DNA of 64,000 nucleotides, taken from Nocardioides sp. Root140. GTDB lineage: Bacteria; Actinomycetota; Actinomycetes; Propionibacteriales; Nocardioidaceae. The notes under the pieces were generated by a model. It saw only the letters and a program-made list of their open reading frames with translations, was not told the origin of the DNA and searched no databases. The stretch lies in assembly GCF_001426745.1 (NCBI RefSeq), contig NZ_LMFI01000001.1, positions 1 to 64,000 of the forward strand, read 5' to 3'. This document shows, piece by piece, positions 8,299 to 17,677 of this stretch; the stretch's first letter is position 1; the number at the start of each line of letters is the position of its first letter. Both the position numbers and the translations under genes were made by a program.

Positions 8299-9993
8299 AT
8301 GACTTCCCCCTTCACCACCCGCCCCCTCGTCACCGGCTACCCGTCGACCATGGGGGACGACGTCCAGCTGAACACGACCACGCTCATCCTGCACGCCGCA
8401 CGCACGCATCCCGAGCGCGAGATCGTCTATCGCACCCCGGAAGGGGGCTGGGACCGCTACACCTACGCGGCGGCATACGAGCGCGTGATCCGGGGCGCAA
8501 ACGCGCTGCGCGCTCTTGGCGTCCAGCCCGGGGACCGTGTCGGCGTCCTCGACTGGAACAGCCGCCGCCACTACGAGCTCTACTGGGCCATCCCGGGCCT
8601 TGCCGCCGTGTTGGTCCAGCTCAACCTCCGCCTCGGGCCAGAGGACCTGTCATTCGTGATCGACGACAGCGGCACGTCGGTCATCTGCATCGACGAGACG
8701 CTCCTGCCGGTCGCCGAGGCCGTTGCCCACCTGCTGCCCGGAGTGCGTGCATGGGTCGTGATGACCGACAAGCCGCTCTCACAGGTCGAGACCAGCCTGC
8801 CCAACCTGCACCACTACGAGGACCTCGTCGCCGCGGCCAGCCCGCACCTGGTCTGGCCGGAGATCGACGAGCGCTCCGCGTACAGCGCGTGCTACACGAC
8901 CGGCACGACCGGGCGACCCAAGGGCGTCTACTACTCCCATCGGGCGATCTACCTGCACTCGTACGGCATCGCCACGAACATCGGGATGGTCCTCGACGAC
9001 TGCACCATGCTCATCACTCCGATGTTCCACGGCCAGGCGTGGGGCCTTCCCCAGGCAGCGACGCTGATGGCCAACAAAATCGTCCTACCCGGCCGCTATA
9101 TGGCCGAGGACACCAAACCGCTGACCGACGCGATCATCGCCGAAGGCGTCACCGTCACCAACGGCGCACCTGCAATCTTCCTGCCGATGTTGCATTACAT
9201 CGAGAGCCTCGACGAGAAGCCGGACCTGTCCCGGCTGCGGATGATGTCTGGAGCCACCGAGCCGCCGCTGACGATGATGCGCGGCTTCCGAGACCTGACC
9301 GGCGCCGAGATCGTCCACGCCTACGGCGCGACCGAGACCACCCCGCTCGTGACGATGAACCGCTACAAGCCGAGCGTGCGCGAACGCCTGAGCGAGAACG
9401 AGCTCTTCGAGCTCAAGCGCAAACAGGGCCTGCCCGTCACGGGCGTCGACGTCCGGCTCATCGACGGCACCGGCAACGACGTCGCATGGGATGGCGTCAC
9501 CCAGGGGGAGATCTGCATGCGAGGCCCGTGGGTCACCAGGACCTACCACAACATGCCAGAGGACGACCGAGCCGGCCGGTTCCACGACGGCTACTGGCGA
9601 AGCGGCGACGTCGGGACGATCGACGCGGATGGGTACCTGAAGGTGACCGACCGGGTCAAGGACGTCATCAAGAGCGGCGGTGAATGGATCTCCTCGATCG
9701 ACATGGAGAACCTGCTCCTCAGCCACCCGGCTATCGCCGAAGCCGCGGTCGTGGGACTGGCACACCCGAAGTGGCAGGAGCGGCCCTTCGTCCTCATCGT
9801 CCCCAAGCCCGGGCAGGAGATCACCCTCGAGCAGGTCCGCAGCCACCTGTCTAGCGCATTCGCCGCGTGGCAGCTGCCCGATGCCATCGAGATCGTCGCC
9901 GAGATCCCCCGTACGAGCGTCGGCAAGTTCGACAAGAAGCAGATCCGCTCGGCATACGCCGCCGCCTACGAGGGTGAGCAGGCCGATGCCTGA
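8299..9993 (+). CDS. AMP-forming acyl-CoA synthetase (medium-chain/AlkK type)
   Basis: The 564-residue ligase has its P-loop in CYTTGTTGRPKGVYYSH (about residues 196-212). The MFHGQAWGLP segment is typical of the AlkK/medium-chain group. Further downstream are AYGATETTP, the YWRSGDVGTID block, the hinge DRVKDVIKSGGEWISS and the C-terminal Lys in TSVGKFDKKQIR near residue 540. It is the second ligase in the operon and differs clearly from the one at 4024, so the two may activate different substrates, for example the starting acid and a ring-cleavage or shortened acid. The stop overlaps the next hydratase gene by 8 bases. Confidence 0.9.
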   Translation: MTSPFTTRPLVTGYPSTMGDDVQLNTTTLILHAARTHPEREIVYRTPEGGWDRYTYAAAYERVIRGANALRALGVQPGDRVGVLDWNSRRHYELYWAIPGLAAVLVQLNLRLGPEDLSFVIDDSGTSVICIDETLLPVAEAVAHLLPGVRAWVVMTDKPLSQVETSLPNLHHYEDLVAAASPHLVWPEIDERSAYSACYTTGTTGRPKGVYYSHRAIYLHSYGIATNIGMVLDDCTMLITPMFHGQAWGLPQAATLMANKIVLPGRYMAEDTKPLTDAIIAEGVTVTNGAPAIFLPMLHYIESLDEKPDLSRLRMMSGATEPPLTMMRGFRDLTGAEIVHAYGATETTPLVTMNRYKPSVRERLSENELFELKRKQGLPVTGVDVRLIDGTGNDVAWDGVTQGEICMRGPWVTRTYHNMPEDDRAGRFHDGYWRSGDVGTIDADGYLKVTDRVKDVIKSGGEWISSIDMENLLLSHPAIAEAAVVGLAHPKWQERPFVLIVPKPGQEITLEQVRSHLSSAFAAWQLPDAIEIVAEIPRTSVGKFDKKQIRSAYAAAYEGEQADA

Positions 9994-10762
9994 GCAGCTC
10001 GTGTCCGCCGAAGCCCACGGTACGACCCTGGTTCTCACCCTTGACCGGCCCGCCGCCCTCAACGCGTTGAGCCGCACACTCGTCGACCACCTCGCTGACC
10101 GCCTCGAGGAGGCCGCCGTCGACAACGCCGTCCGCGCGGTTGTCGTGTCCGGATCGGACAAGGCATTCTGCGCTGGCGCGGACATCGGCGAGATCCCCGG
10201 CATGGTCAACGCCTCCCCGCTCGACGCGTTTCCGTTCGACCGGCTCTTCGAGACCGTGGCCTCCCTGCCCGTCCCGACGATCGCCGCGGTCCGCGGCCTC
10301 GCCTTCGGCGGCGGCTGCGAGCTCGTCCTCGCCTGCGACACCGCCGTCGCAGGGCGCTCGGCCCGCTTCGCCGTCCCCGAGGTCAAACTCGGGGTGATCC
10401 CCGGCGCCGGCGGCACCCAGCGCCTGGTCCACGCCATCGGCAAGGCCAAGGCCATGCGGATGCTCCTCACCGGCGCGCCAGTCGACGCCGAATGGGCCTA
10501 CACGGCAGGCCTCGTCGCCGACCTCGTCGACGACGGCCAGGTACTCGACCGCGCGCTCGAGCTCGCCGCCCAGATCGCCGCCAACGCTCCCCGAGCCGTG
10601 GCGTATGCCGCTGACTCGGCCCGGCGGGTCCACGACCTGCCGCTTCAACAAGGACTCGCCCACGAGCGGCGCAACTTCCTCCTCGCGCTCGGCACGTCCG
10701 ACGCTGAGGAAGGGATCAGCGCTTTCACCGACCGACGCACGCCCGCCTTCACCGGCAGATAA
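9986..10762 (+). CDS. Enoyl-CoA hydratase
   Basis: The 258-residue crotonase has both catalytic Glu residues of a genuine hydratase: Glu112 in FGGGCELVLACD and Glu132 in VPEVKLGVIPGAGGTQRL. The SDKAFCAGADIGEI segment provides the oxyanion hole. It would add water across the 2,3-double bond formed by the acyl-CoA dehydrogenase encoded next. The start at 9986 (ATGCCTGAG) overlaps the ligase stop by 8 bases, an arrangement also seen at 5543, and begins the family N-terminus. It is part of the 3120-11933 operon. Confidence 0.92.
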   Translation: MPEQLVSAEAHGTTLVLTLDRPAALNALSRTLVDHLADRLEEAAVDNAVRAVVVSGSDKAFCAGADIGEIPGMVNASPLDAFPFDRLFETVASLPVPTIAAVRGLAFGGGCELVLACDTAVAGRSARFAVPEVKLGVIPGAGGTQRLVHAIGKAKAMRMLLTGAPVDAEWAYTAGLVADLVDDGQVLDRALELAAQIAANAPRAVAYAADSARRVHDLPLQQGLAHERRNFLLALGTSDAEEGISAFTDRRTPAFTGR

Positions 10763-10772
10763 GGACGACCCG

Positions 10773-11933
10773 ATGATCCTGGACGACTACCGGTCACCCT
10801 GGCTGACCGAGGAACTCGACGACCTGCAGCAGCTCACCCGCACCTTCCTCGACAAGGAGGTCGTGCCGAACCAAGCCCGGTGGGCCGAGCAGCACATGGT
10901 CGACCGCGACTTCTGGCGCGCGGCCGGACGCGCCGGTCTGCTGTGTATCAGCATCCCCGAGGAGTACGGCGGCGGCGGCGCCACTTTCGCACACGAAGCG
11001 ATCATCGCGGCCGAGCAGGCCCACGTCGCCGACGACGCCTGGGCCAACAGCGTGCACAGCACCATCGTCGCCCACTACGTCAACGCCTTCGGCACGCAGG
11101 AGCAGAAGCTGCGCTGGCTACCCGGCATGGCCTCCGGTGAACTCGTCGCTGCGATCGCAATGACCGAACCGACCACTGGCTCGGACCTGCAACGGGTCCG
11201 CACCCGCGCCGTACGCGACGGCGACGGCTACGGCTACATCATCAACGGCTCCAAGACATTCATCTCCAACGGAACCCACTGCGACGTGCTCATCATCGTG
11301 GCCCGCACCAGCGACGAGCCCGGCGGCCGAGGCCTGTCCCTCATCGTCGCCGAGACGCAGGACCTGCCGGGCTTCGAGCGCGGCCGGGTGCTCGAGAAGA
11401 TCGGCATGCACGGCCAGGACACCCGAGAGCTGGCGTTCGTGGACATGCGCGTGCCTGCCGTCAATCTCCTCGGGGGCGTCGAGGGCCGCGCCTTCCAGCA
11501 GCTCATGGAGCAGCTGCCCCAGGAACGGCTCATCATCGCCGTCACGGCGGCAGCCGCGGCTGAGACGGCTGTAAGGCACGCGATCGCCTACGCGAAAGAG
11601 CGAGAGGCCTTCGGGGAGACGCTCCTGTCGTTCCAGAACACCCGATTCGTCCTTGCCGAGTGCGCTGCTGACGCCCTCGCCGCGCGCACCCTCGTCGACA
11701 GCTGCATCACCCGGCACGTCGCCGGCGAACTGGACGCGGCCGGTGCCTCCCTCGCGAAGTTCTGGTGCACCGACATACAGAACAAGGTGGTCGATCGCTG
11801 CCTGCAGGTCTTCGGCGGCTACGGCTACATGATGGAATACCCGATCGCCCGGATGTTCGCCGCCGCCCGCGTCCAGAAGATCTACGGGGGAACGAACGAG
11901 ATCATGAAGGAACTGGTGGCCAGAGCCCTATGA
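10773..11933 (+). CDS. Acyl-CoA dehydrogenase, LCAD-like
   Basis: The 386-residue FAD enzyme introduces the alpha,beta-double bond. It lacks the Glu of the YEGT motif (here IYGGTNEIMKEL) but has LMEQLPQERL, where the Glu matches the catalytic base of the long-chain acyl-CoA dehydrogenase subgroup. Other family landmarks are MTEPTTGSDLQ, the flavin-site run ending in FISNGTHCD, and FGGYGYMMEYPIARMFAAAR. The start at 10773 follows AAGGACG ten bases after the hydratase stop. A C-terminal electron partner is not encoded here, so ETF must come from elsewhere. Confidence 0.92.
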   Translation: MILDDYRSPWLTEELDDLQQLTRTFLDKEVVPNQARWAEQHMVDRDFWRAAGRAGLLCISIPEEYGGGGATFAHEAIIAAEQAHVADDAWANSVHSTIVAHYVNAFGTQEQKLRWLPGMASGELVAAIAMTEPTTGSDLQRVRTRAVRDGDGYGYIINGSKTFISNGTHCDVLIIVARTSDEPGGRGLSLIVAETQDLPGFERGRVLEKIGMHGQDTRELAFVDMRVPAVNLLGGVEGRAFQQLMEQLPQERLIIAVTAAAAAETAVRHAIAYAKEREAFGETLLSFQNTRFVLAECAADALAARTLVDSCITRHVAGELDAAGASLAKFWCTDIQNKVVDRCLQVFGGYGYMMEYPIARMFAAARVQKIYGGTNEIMKELVARAL

Positions 11934-12312
11934 CGTGCTCCGACGTTGAGACAACGCACCCGTGCTCCTGCCCGCTGAGGACATGCCCGTCGGGCAAGAC
12001 ATCGACTGCGGCCCCTATCAGGTCACGGAGAACGAGGTCGTCGAGTTCGCCTCGGCCCGGGCCCCGCAGTACGTCCACGTCGATCGCGATCTCGCCGCGC
12101 ACACCGACGTCCGCGCACTGGATCGCCAGCGGTCTGCACACGGCCCGGATCATCCAAAGGGTTCGCAGCGACCGGCGTGTACCAGCGGCACGGCCTCGTC
12201 GCGGGCGAGGACATCCACGACATACGCTTCCTTCGCCGCAGCGCGCCGGTGACGTGGTGACGTGCTCGATCGTCGTCCAGCCCGTCGTGACGGTTCGGAC
12301 GGGGTCCATGAC
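11930..12312 (+). pseudogene. MaoC-like dehydratase, broken by several frameshifts
   Basis: Pieces of one MaoC-family hot-dog protein appear in three frames in the correct order. VGQDIDCGPYQVTENEVVEFA lies in frame 1 (from about 11962), IASGLHTARIIQR in frame 2 (near 12123), and FAATGVYQRHGLVAGEDI with DIRFLRRSAPVTW in the third frame (12163-12240). A short RAGDVVTCSIVVQ tail follows in frame 2. IASGLHT is the family landmark also seen in the intact MaoC protein at 14627-15187. Its ATG overlaps the dehydrogenase stop (ATGA), so it was once translationally coupled. At least two indels separate the segments. Unless these are sequencing errors, the gene is dead. Confidence 0.75.
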
Positions 12313-13404
12313 ATGACGACGCCAACGACACCGACCCACCGGGCGATCTCGGCCGACTCCGGCACGCACTGGACCGCGGAGGGCGCGTGGCAGGTCGCTG
12401 AGGGCATCCACCGAATCCCGCTGCCGCTGCCGATGGACGGCCTGCGGGCGGTCAACGTCTACGTCATCGACACCGATTCCGGCCCCATCCTCGTCGACGG
12501 CGGCTGGGCGATTCCCGAGGCCCGCGAACTGCTGGACCGCTGCCTGCGCTCGCTCGGCTACGGCTTCGGCGACATCGATCGGTTCCTCGTCACCCACATT
12601 CACCGCGACCACTTCACGATGGCCTCGGTTCTCGGCCGGGAGTACGGCGCCGAGGTCATACTCGGCGAGCCGGAGCGGCCCGCGCTGGAGCTGCTGCTCA
12701 CTCCCGACACCAAGCGCAACCCGTTCCACGACGTCCTGGTCACCGCCGGAGCGCGTGACGTCGCCGAGGCCTGGGTTGAGGCCGGCCCAGGCGAGATGCC
12801 GGACTTGTCGATCTGGGCGCTCCCGGACAACTGGCTCGAGGGAGACCTCACGGTCGACCTGGGCACGCGGGTGCTGGACGCCGTACACACGCCCGGCCAC
12901 ACTCCCGGCCACTACGTGTTCGCCGAACAGGCGGCCGGGCTGCTCTTCGCCGGCGACCACGTGCTGCCGACGATCACACCGTCGATCGGTCTCACCGTGC
13001 CGCCCGCTGATGAGCCGCTCAGGGACTTCCTCACCTCGCTGGCCAAGGTACGCGCCTTGCCCGACCTCCAGCTCCTGCCTGCCCACGGGCCGATCGCGCC
13101 GTCGACCCACGCACGGGTAGACGAGCTGCTCATACACCACGAGCAGCGGCTCGAGCTCAGCCTCGCTGCCCTCGCCCGTGGTCCGTCGACCGCGAAGGGC
13201 GTCGCGACCCACCTCGGCTGGACCCGCCACGAGCACCCGTGGGACCAGCTCGACATCTTCAACCAAGGCATGGCCGCGATGGAGACTAAGGCCCACCTCG
13301 ACCTCCTCGTCGCCCGCGGCCAGGCCACCGCCACCCCAACCTCCGGCGGGGTCGTCTACACCGTCAGCCCTCGCCGACCAGTTTCCATGGGCTTCCCCTC
13401 GTAG
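12313..13404 (+). CDS. MBL-fold metallo-hydrolase
   Basis: The 363-residue metallo-beta-lactamase fold protein has the zinc motif HIHRDH (residues 95-100), HTPGHTPGHYVF, a GDHVLP Asp and the late LLPAHGP His. The last 80 residues form a winged-helix-like extension common in LACTB2-type hydrolases. It probably hydrolyses a thioester or other ester linked to the pathway, but the substrate is unknown. The start at 12313 is preferred because it begins the homologous part; the upstream frame would run back into the MaoC pseudogene. A related MBL protein sits in the B12-mutase operon (51090). Confidence 0.82.
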   Translation: MTTPTTPTHRAISADSGTHWTAEGAWQVAEGIHRIPLPLPMDGLRAVNVYVIDTDSGPILVDGGWAIPEARELLDRCLRSLGYGFGDIDRFLVTHIHRDHFTMASVLGREYGAEVILGEPERPALELLLTPDTKRNPFHDVLVTAGARDVAEAWVEAGPGEMPDLSIWALPDNWLEGDLTVDLGTRVLDAVHTPGHTPGHYVFAEQAAGLLFAGDHVLPTITPSIGLTVPPADEPLRDFLTSLAKVRALPDLQLLPAHGPIAPSTHARVDELLIHHEQRLELSLAALARGPSTAKGVATHLGWTRHEHPWDQLDIFNQGMAAMETKAHLDLLVARGQATATPTSGGVVYTVSPRRPVSMGFPS

Positions 13405-13432
13405 CGTGGAGCATCGCCACAAACGATGAGCC

Positions 13433-14080
13433 ATGGCCAGGTACCGAAGTTCGACGAACTTCGAGCAGGGCGCGGTCCGGCTGGTGCTCGGAACCAGGAA
13501 ACCGATCGCGCAGGTGGCCCGGGAGTTGGGGATCATCGAGGGACGTTGGGGACCTGGGTGGCCAAGGCCCAGCCGGGGAGGTCACGCGAGAACGCGCCGT
13601 TGAGCGAGTCCGAGCGCGCGGAGATGCAGCGCCTGCGCAGGGAGATCATCGATCTTCGGCCAGCGTGATGTGCCCAAGCGCTTGGTGGCCCACTGGGTGC
13701 ACGAGGCGATGTGCTGGTATCCGTGGCCGGATCTATCGCCGCCCAGAGGGCGAACCACGGCGTGCTGCCGTCGGCGACTACGCGTCGGGCGTTTCTCGGC
13801 GTTCGCAGGGAAGGTTCTACGAGTGGCGCGACGGCGACCGTTCGGCGCAGGAGAGAACACCGTCGCGGCGATGATGCCCGAGCTCGGGCTGGCCGCCGGG
13901 CGTCGGCGGACCACTCGTCAGCGTCGGAATCGGTGGCGGGCACCAAACCTGGAGCGGTCGGGACTTCGGCACCGATCGGCTCAACCACAAGAGGTACGGC
14001 GACGGCACGGAGATCCCCACCGACCTGGGCAAGCTCTACCCGTCCGGGCACAGCTGGCTCAGGCACCGTCTTGGTCGATT
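13433..14080 (+). pseudogene. IS3-family transposase (orfA and orfB) remnant
   Basis: From 13433 the sequence encodes an orfA-like start, RSSTNFEQGAVRLVLGTRKP, then IAQVARELGII. A frame change leads to GTLGTWVAKAQ and APLSESERAEMQRLRREI. Further on, scattered orfB pieces are seen: KRLVAHWVHEAMCW-like sequence, GLAAGRRRTTRQRRNRWRAPNL and GDGTEIPTDLGKLY. There are many frameshifts and no intact ORF. It separates the first and second beta-oxidation blocks and abuts the 3' end of the TetR gene on the other strand. Confidence 0.75.
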
Positions 14081-14658
14081 GCCGGAAGGGGACCCGACAG
14101 CATCACCAGCACTTGGTGCGCCAGGTCCTCGGGCGTGGTCGATCCCAGTGGGTCGTACCACCGGAAAAGGCTGGTGAGCATGGTCAGGGTTAGGTTTGCC
14201 AGGACCGTGCCATCCGCTTTCGGCTCGAGTCTCTCGCTCTTGCGGTAATCATCCAGGAGCTCGGCGAAATCGCGGGTAACGGTGTGGGACCAGGATCGGA
14301 AGGACTGGAGCGCCAGCTCCGACAACTCCGGTTGCTCACCCCAGACAGTGGCGTAGAAGACGCGTTTGCTGGACGCTGACTCGATGTGGAGCTTGACGAC
14401 CGCCCGAATCTTCTCGCGGGGCGAGAGGTTGCTGGTGAGCAGGTCCTGCAACTTCTCGCTGAGCTCCTCCGTGACGTGCGCCACCATCTGGTCCAGGAGC
14501 CACAGCTTGCTCTCGATGTACTTGTAGATCGTCGGACGGGAGATCCCGGCCTCGAGGCAGATGTCGTCGATGGTCGAGCTTCGGTAGCCCTTGGTCTGGA
14601 ACACGCGAGCGGCGGCTTCAATGATGTCAGCCGTGGTCGTCGCCCGTTGCCTGGCCAC
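14059..14658 (-). CDS. TetR-family transcriptional regulator
   Basis: The 199-residue protein has a TetR HTH at about residues 8-54 (ADIIEAAARVFQTKGYRSST, then ICLEAGISRPTIYKYIESK) and a helical ligand domain. The GTG start at 14658 is chosen because GGAGGG lies just upstream and it begins directly before the HTH; a longer in-frame start at 14838 would extend through the MaoC gene. It overlaps the 3' end of the upstream MaoC gene by about 30 bases, so the two are co-transcribed. It is the natural candidate to bind the inverted repeat TAACT-GATG-AGTTA in the divergent promoter at 15215-15255. Confidence 0.88.
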   Translation of the reverse strand: MARQRATTTADIIEAAARVFQTKGYRSSTIDDICLEAGISRPTIYKYIESKLWLLDQMVAHVTEELSEKLQDLLTSNLSPREKIRAVVKLHIESASSKRVFYATVWGEQPELSELALQSFRSWSHTVTRDFAELLDDYRKSERLEPKADGTVLANLTLTMLTSLFRWYDPLGSTTPEDLAHQVLVMLSGPLPAIDQDGA

Positions 14659-15187
14659 ACGTGCTCCCTCCGGATCCGGACGGCTGCAGGCTACTCCACC
14701 GGTGTCTCGAGGCCCGTGCGGTGCTGACATAGCTCTCGAGGCGCAGAGTGAGGACCGTCTTGCCGTGCTGATTCTCCAGGCGGCCCTCCACCTCGAGTTT
14801 CGCCATGCCGTTGCGCGGGGGACAGGCGCCGTTGACACGGACCCAGCCGGTCAGGACGTCCCCAGGGAAGACCGGCCGCGGCAGCACCATCTCGCGGATC
14901 GCACGTCCCGCCACGACGGCCCAGGAGGAGTACGCCGCGTCGACGGCGAGCCGCTGGAACACTGCAAAAGTGTGGAGCCCGCTGGCGATCACACCGCCGA
15001 AAGGACCCCCGTCGCCGACGTGGATTGGAAGCGGGTCCCACCGCTGCGCGAAGGCGCGGATCTCCGACTCGGTCATGGTGACGGGGCCGAGCGAACTCAG
15101 TACGCCGACCCGCGCGGCGAGGTCTTCGGCGTACAGCAGACCGTCCTGGATCGGAGCTGGACCTGCACTGCTCATCGACGTGGGCAC
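14627..15187 (-). CDS. MaoC-like (R)-specific hydratase/dehydratase
   Basis: The 186-residue hot-dog-fold protein has the MaoC signature region: FAQRWDPLPIHV followed by GGVIASGLHTFAVFQRL, and later PVFPGDVLTGWVRV. MaoC proteins hydrate enoyl-CoAs; here the catalytic Asp-His dyad would be Asp in RWDPLPIH and the nearby His. The last ~30 residues are low-complexity and overlap the start of the TetR gene. The start could be 15187 or the Met four codons later (15175). It is divergent from the ligase operon at 15276 and shares its control region. It might stand in for the broken MaoC gene at 11930-12312. Confidence 0.85.
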   Translation of the reverse strand: MPTSMSSAGPAPIQDGLLYAEDLAARVGVLSSLGPVTMTESEIRAFAQRWDPLPIHVGDGGPFGGVIASGLHTFAVFQRLAVDAAYSSWAVVAGRAIREMVLPRPVFPGDVLTGWVRVNGACPPRNGMAKLEVEGRLENQHGKTVLTLRLESYVSTARASRHRWSSLQPSGSGGSTCGQATGDDHG

Positions 15188-15214
15188 CTTTCTCGAACGA
15201 GGTCGTGCTCGACC

Positions 15215-15255
15215 TTGACGTACGTGAAGACTTGCCTAGACTAACTGATGAGTTA
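15215..15255 (+). promoter_or_regulatory. Promoter and operator of the second beta-oxidation operon
   Basis: A -35 hexamer TTGACG (15215-15220) and a -10 TAGACT (15237-15242) are separated by 16 bases. The inverted repeat TAACT-GATG-AGTTA (15242-15255) overlaps and follows the -10, a classic repressor position. The likely repressor is the TetR protein encoded divergently at 14059-14658. The ligase ATG is 21 bases downstream with GGAAGG as ribosome-binding site. Confidence 0.65.
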
Positions 15256-15275
15256 ATCCGGCGGAAGGCGTCAAC

Positions 15276-16865
15276 ATGGCTCACTCAGCCCCCACCATCC
15301 CGGCCGCCTCGCGCGGAGCGACGTATAGCGACCTCATCGTCGAGGCGTTTGAGCGCTTCGCGGACAACGAGGCGTTCGTGCTCGGCGAACAGCGCATGAC
15401 GTTCGCCGAAGCGGCCGACTCCATGAGCCGCATACAGCAGCTGCTCGTCGACCGCGGAATTTCCCATGGGTCTGGCGTGGGGGCGCTCAGTGTCAACCTC
15501 CCCGAGGTCTGGCTGACCCAGGCGGCGACCTACCTCATCGGCGGCCACTACACCGGCCTCCACCCGATGGGGTCCGTCGAGGATCACGTCTGGATCTGCG
15601 ACGACGCCGAGATCGAGGTCCTCATCGTCCATCCGACATTCGCGGAGGTGGGAGCCGCTGTCGCCGAACGCTCCAAGACGGTGAAGCACCTGCTCGTGTT
15701 CGGTGAGTCCGACGCTGGGCAGGACCTGTTCGAGCTGATCGAGGGCTACGACCCGAAGCCGCTCGAGCCGGGCCCGGCCGGCCAGGAGGACCTCGCCTGG
15801 CTGCAGTACACGGGCGGGACCACCGGCACGCCGAAGGGCGTCATGCTCTCGCACCGAGCGATGGCCGAGCAGTGCAAGGCGGTGCTGACGAGCTGGCAAC
15901 TCCCCGCCAAGCCCCGCTACCTGGTCGCACCGCCGATCACGCATGCCGGGGTGCTGCCGCTCTTCCCAACCCTGGCCCGCGGCGGCACGGTCATCTTGCT
16001 TCAAGGCTTCGAGCCGAAGTCCTTCGTGCAGGCGATTGAGAAGGAGCAGGCCAACTGCACCTTCGCGGTGCCGACAATGATCAACGCCCTGCTCGACCAC
16101 ACCACATCGGAGGACGCGGACCTGAGCTCGCTCGAGACCTTCGTTTATGGCGCAGCACCGATTTCGCCCTCCCGGCTCACCCAGGCCCTGAACCGGTTCG
16201 GGCAGAAGTTCGTCCAGTGCTATGGTCAGACTGAGTGCGTCGGCGTTACGACGAGCCTCCTACGTGAGGAGCACGACCCGGTTGGGCGTCCGGACCTGCT
16301 CAGTTCGTGCGGGCGTCCGGTCATCGGCACCACGGTGACGATCGTCGACGAAGCCGACCAGCCGGTCCCTGATGGGATTCCCGGTGAGCTCTGTGTCCGC
16401 TCGCCAGTCATCATGTCCGGCTACTGGAACCGGCCCGACTTGACCGAGGAGACTCTGCGCAATGGGTGGCTGCATACCGGGGACATGGCGATGCGTGACG
16501 AGCAGGGCTATCTCCACATCGTGGACCGCAAGAAGGACATGGTGATCTCAGGCGGGTTCAACGTCTATCCGAAGGAAGTCGAGGACGTGATCGCGGCGCA
16601 TCCCGACGTCGCCGCGGTGGCGGTCGTAGGCATGCCGGACGACAAGTGGGGCGAGGCGGTCACCGCGTTCATTGTCCTCCACGAGGGAGCCGCCATCGAC
16701 AAGGCCGTGCTCAAGCGGCTCGTGCGCGACGCGAAGGGCGCGCACCAGGCGCCTAAGGAGATCCACCTCGTCGACGCGCTGCCCGCCACCCTCGTCGGGA
16801 AGATCGACAAGAAGCGTCTGCGCGCCATGGGTGCAGAGATCGGCGCCGAGGGTGGGGATCGATGA
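15276..16865 (+). CDS. AMP-forming acyl-CoA synthetase (FadD-type)
   Basis: The 529-residue ligase has its P-loop in LQYTGGTTGTPKGVMLSH (about residues 175-192). YGAAPISP, CYGQTECVGV, the GWLHTGDMAMRDEQGY block, the hinge DRKKDMVISGGFNVYPKEVE and the C-terminal Lys in LVGKIDKKRLRAM near residue 507 follow. It opens an operon (15276-21219) that repeats the logic of the first block: ligase, hydratase, dehydrogenase, SDR, thiolase. The stop overlaps the next start by ATGA. Its substrate is unknown. Confidence 0.9.
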   Translation: MAHSAPTIPAASRGATYSDLIVEAFERFADNEAFVLGEQRMTFAEAADSMSRIQQLLVDRGISHGSGVGALSVNLPEVWLTQAATYLIGGHYTGLHPMGSVEDHVWICDDAEIEVLIVHPTFAEVGAAVAERSKTVKHLLVFGESDAGQDLFELIEGYDPKPLEPGPAGQEDLAWLQYTGGTTGTPKGVMLSHRAMAEQCKAVLTSWQLPAKPRYLVAPPITHAGVLPLFPTLARGGTVILLQGFEPKSFVQAIEKEQANCTFAVPTMINALLDHTTSEDADLSSLETFVYGAAPISPSRLTQALNRFGQKFVQCYGQTECVGVTTSLLREEHDPVGRPDLLSSCGRPVIGTTVTIVDEADQPVPDGIPGELCVRSPVIMSGYWNRPDLTEETLRNGWLHTGDMAMRDEQGYLHIVDRKKDMVISGGFNVYPKEVEDVIAAHPDVAAVAVVGMPDDKWGEAVTAFIVLHEGAAIDKAVLKRLVRDAKGAHQAPKEIHLVDALPATLVGKIDKKRLRAMGAEIGAEGGDR

Positions 16866-17677
16866 GCGCAGTGACGCAAGCCGCCGTCACTCGTATCGAC
16901 AAGGGCCCCGTGGCCTGGTTGTCGCTCAACCGGGCCGAAGCGATGAACGCCCTTAGCGAGCGCGTGCTCGATGCACTTGCCGCCCATCTGGCTGACATCG
17001 AGGACGAGCGGGACGTGCGTGTCGTGGTCGTCACGGCGACGGGCCGTGCCTTCTGCGCCGGCGCAGATCTCAAGGAGGTGCTGGGCCCAGACGGCAAGGT
17101 GGATCCCGTTCGACTGCTCGCCTTCGAGAAGGGGGCGGCCGAGACCTTCGCCATGCTCGCCTCGCTGCCGAAGCCAGTCATCGCTGCGCTGAACGGGATC
17201 ACGATGGCGGGTGGACTGGAGCTTGCGCTGCACTGCGATCTAGTCGTCGCCTCGGCCGACGCGCGCCTCGGCGACGGCCACATCAACTACGGCCTCCTCC
17301 CCGGCGCCGGCGGCGCAGCCCGGCTGCCACGGGTGGTCGGCCCCACCCGCGCCAAGTACCTCGCCTTCACCGGTGAGCTGGTCACTGCGAAGGAGGCGCA
17401 GGCGATGGGCCTGGTCAACGAGGTCGTCCCGGCCGACCAGCTTGTGACGCGAGCCGAAGAGCTTGCCACGACGATCGCGCGGCGCAGCCCGAGCGCGTTG
17501 CGCCTGTTCAAGCAGGCGATCGACGACGGCCTCGACCAGCCGCTCGCCAGCGCCTTGCGGCTCGAGCGACTCGTCACCGCCGAGCACCTGCACAGCGGTG
17601 ACGTCGACGAGGGGCTCAGAGCCTTCGCCGAGAAGCGTGCGCCGCTGTTCAAGACGACGTCGGGAGGCACCAGATGA
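16862..17677 (+). CDS. Enoyl-CoA hydratase/isomerase family protein
   Basis: The 271-residue crotonase has TGRAFCAGADLKEV as the oxyanion-hole region and ITMAGGLELALHCD, which keeps the first catalytic Glu. The second region reads GHINYGLLPGAGGAARLPR, where the second Glu of textbook hydratases is replaced. This one-Glu pattern is found in several specialised hydratases. It overlaps the upstream ligase (ATGA) and the downstream dehydrogenase (ATGA), so the three are tightly coupled. Confidence 0.87.
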   Translation: MSAVTQAAVTRIDKGPVAWLSLNRAEAMNALSERVLDALAAHLADIEDERDVRVVVVTATGRAFCAGADLKEVLGPDGKVDPVRLLAFEKGAAETFAMLASLPKPVIAALNGITMAGGLELALHCDLVVASADARLGDGHINYGLLPGAGGAARLPRVVGPTRAKYLAFTGELVTAKEAQAMGLVNEVVPADQLVTRAEELATTIARRSPSALRLFKQAIDDGLDQPLASALRLERLVTAEHLHSGDVDEGLRAFAEKRAPLFKTTSGGTR

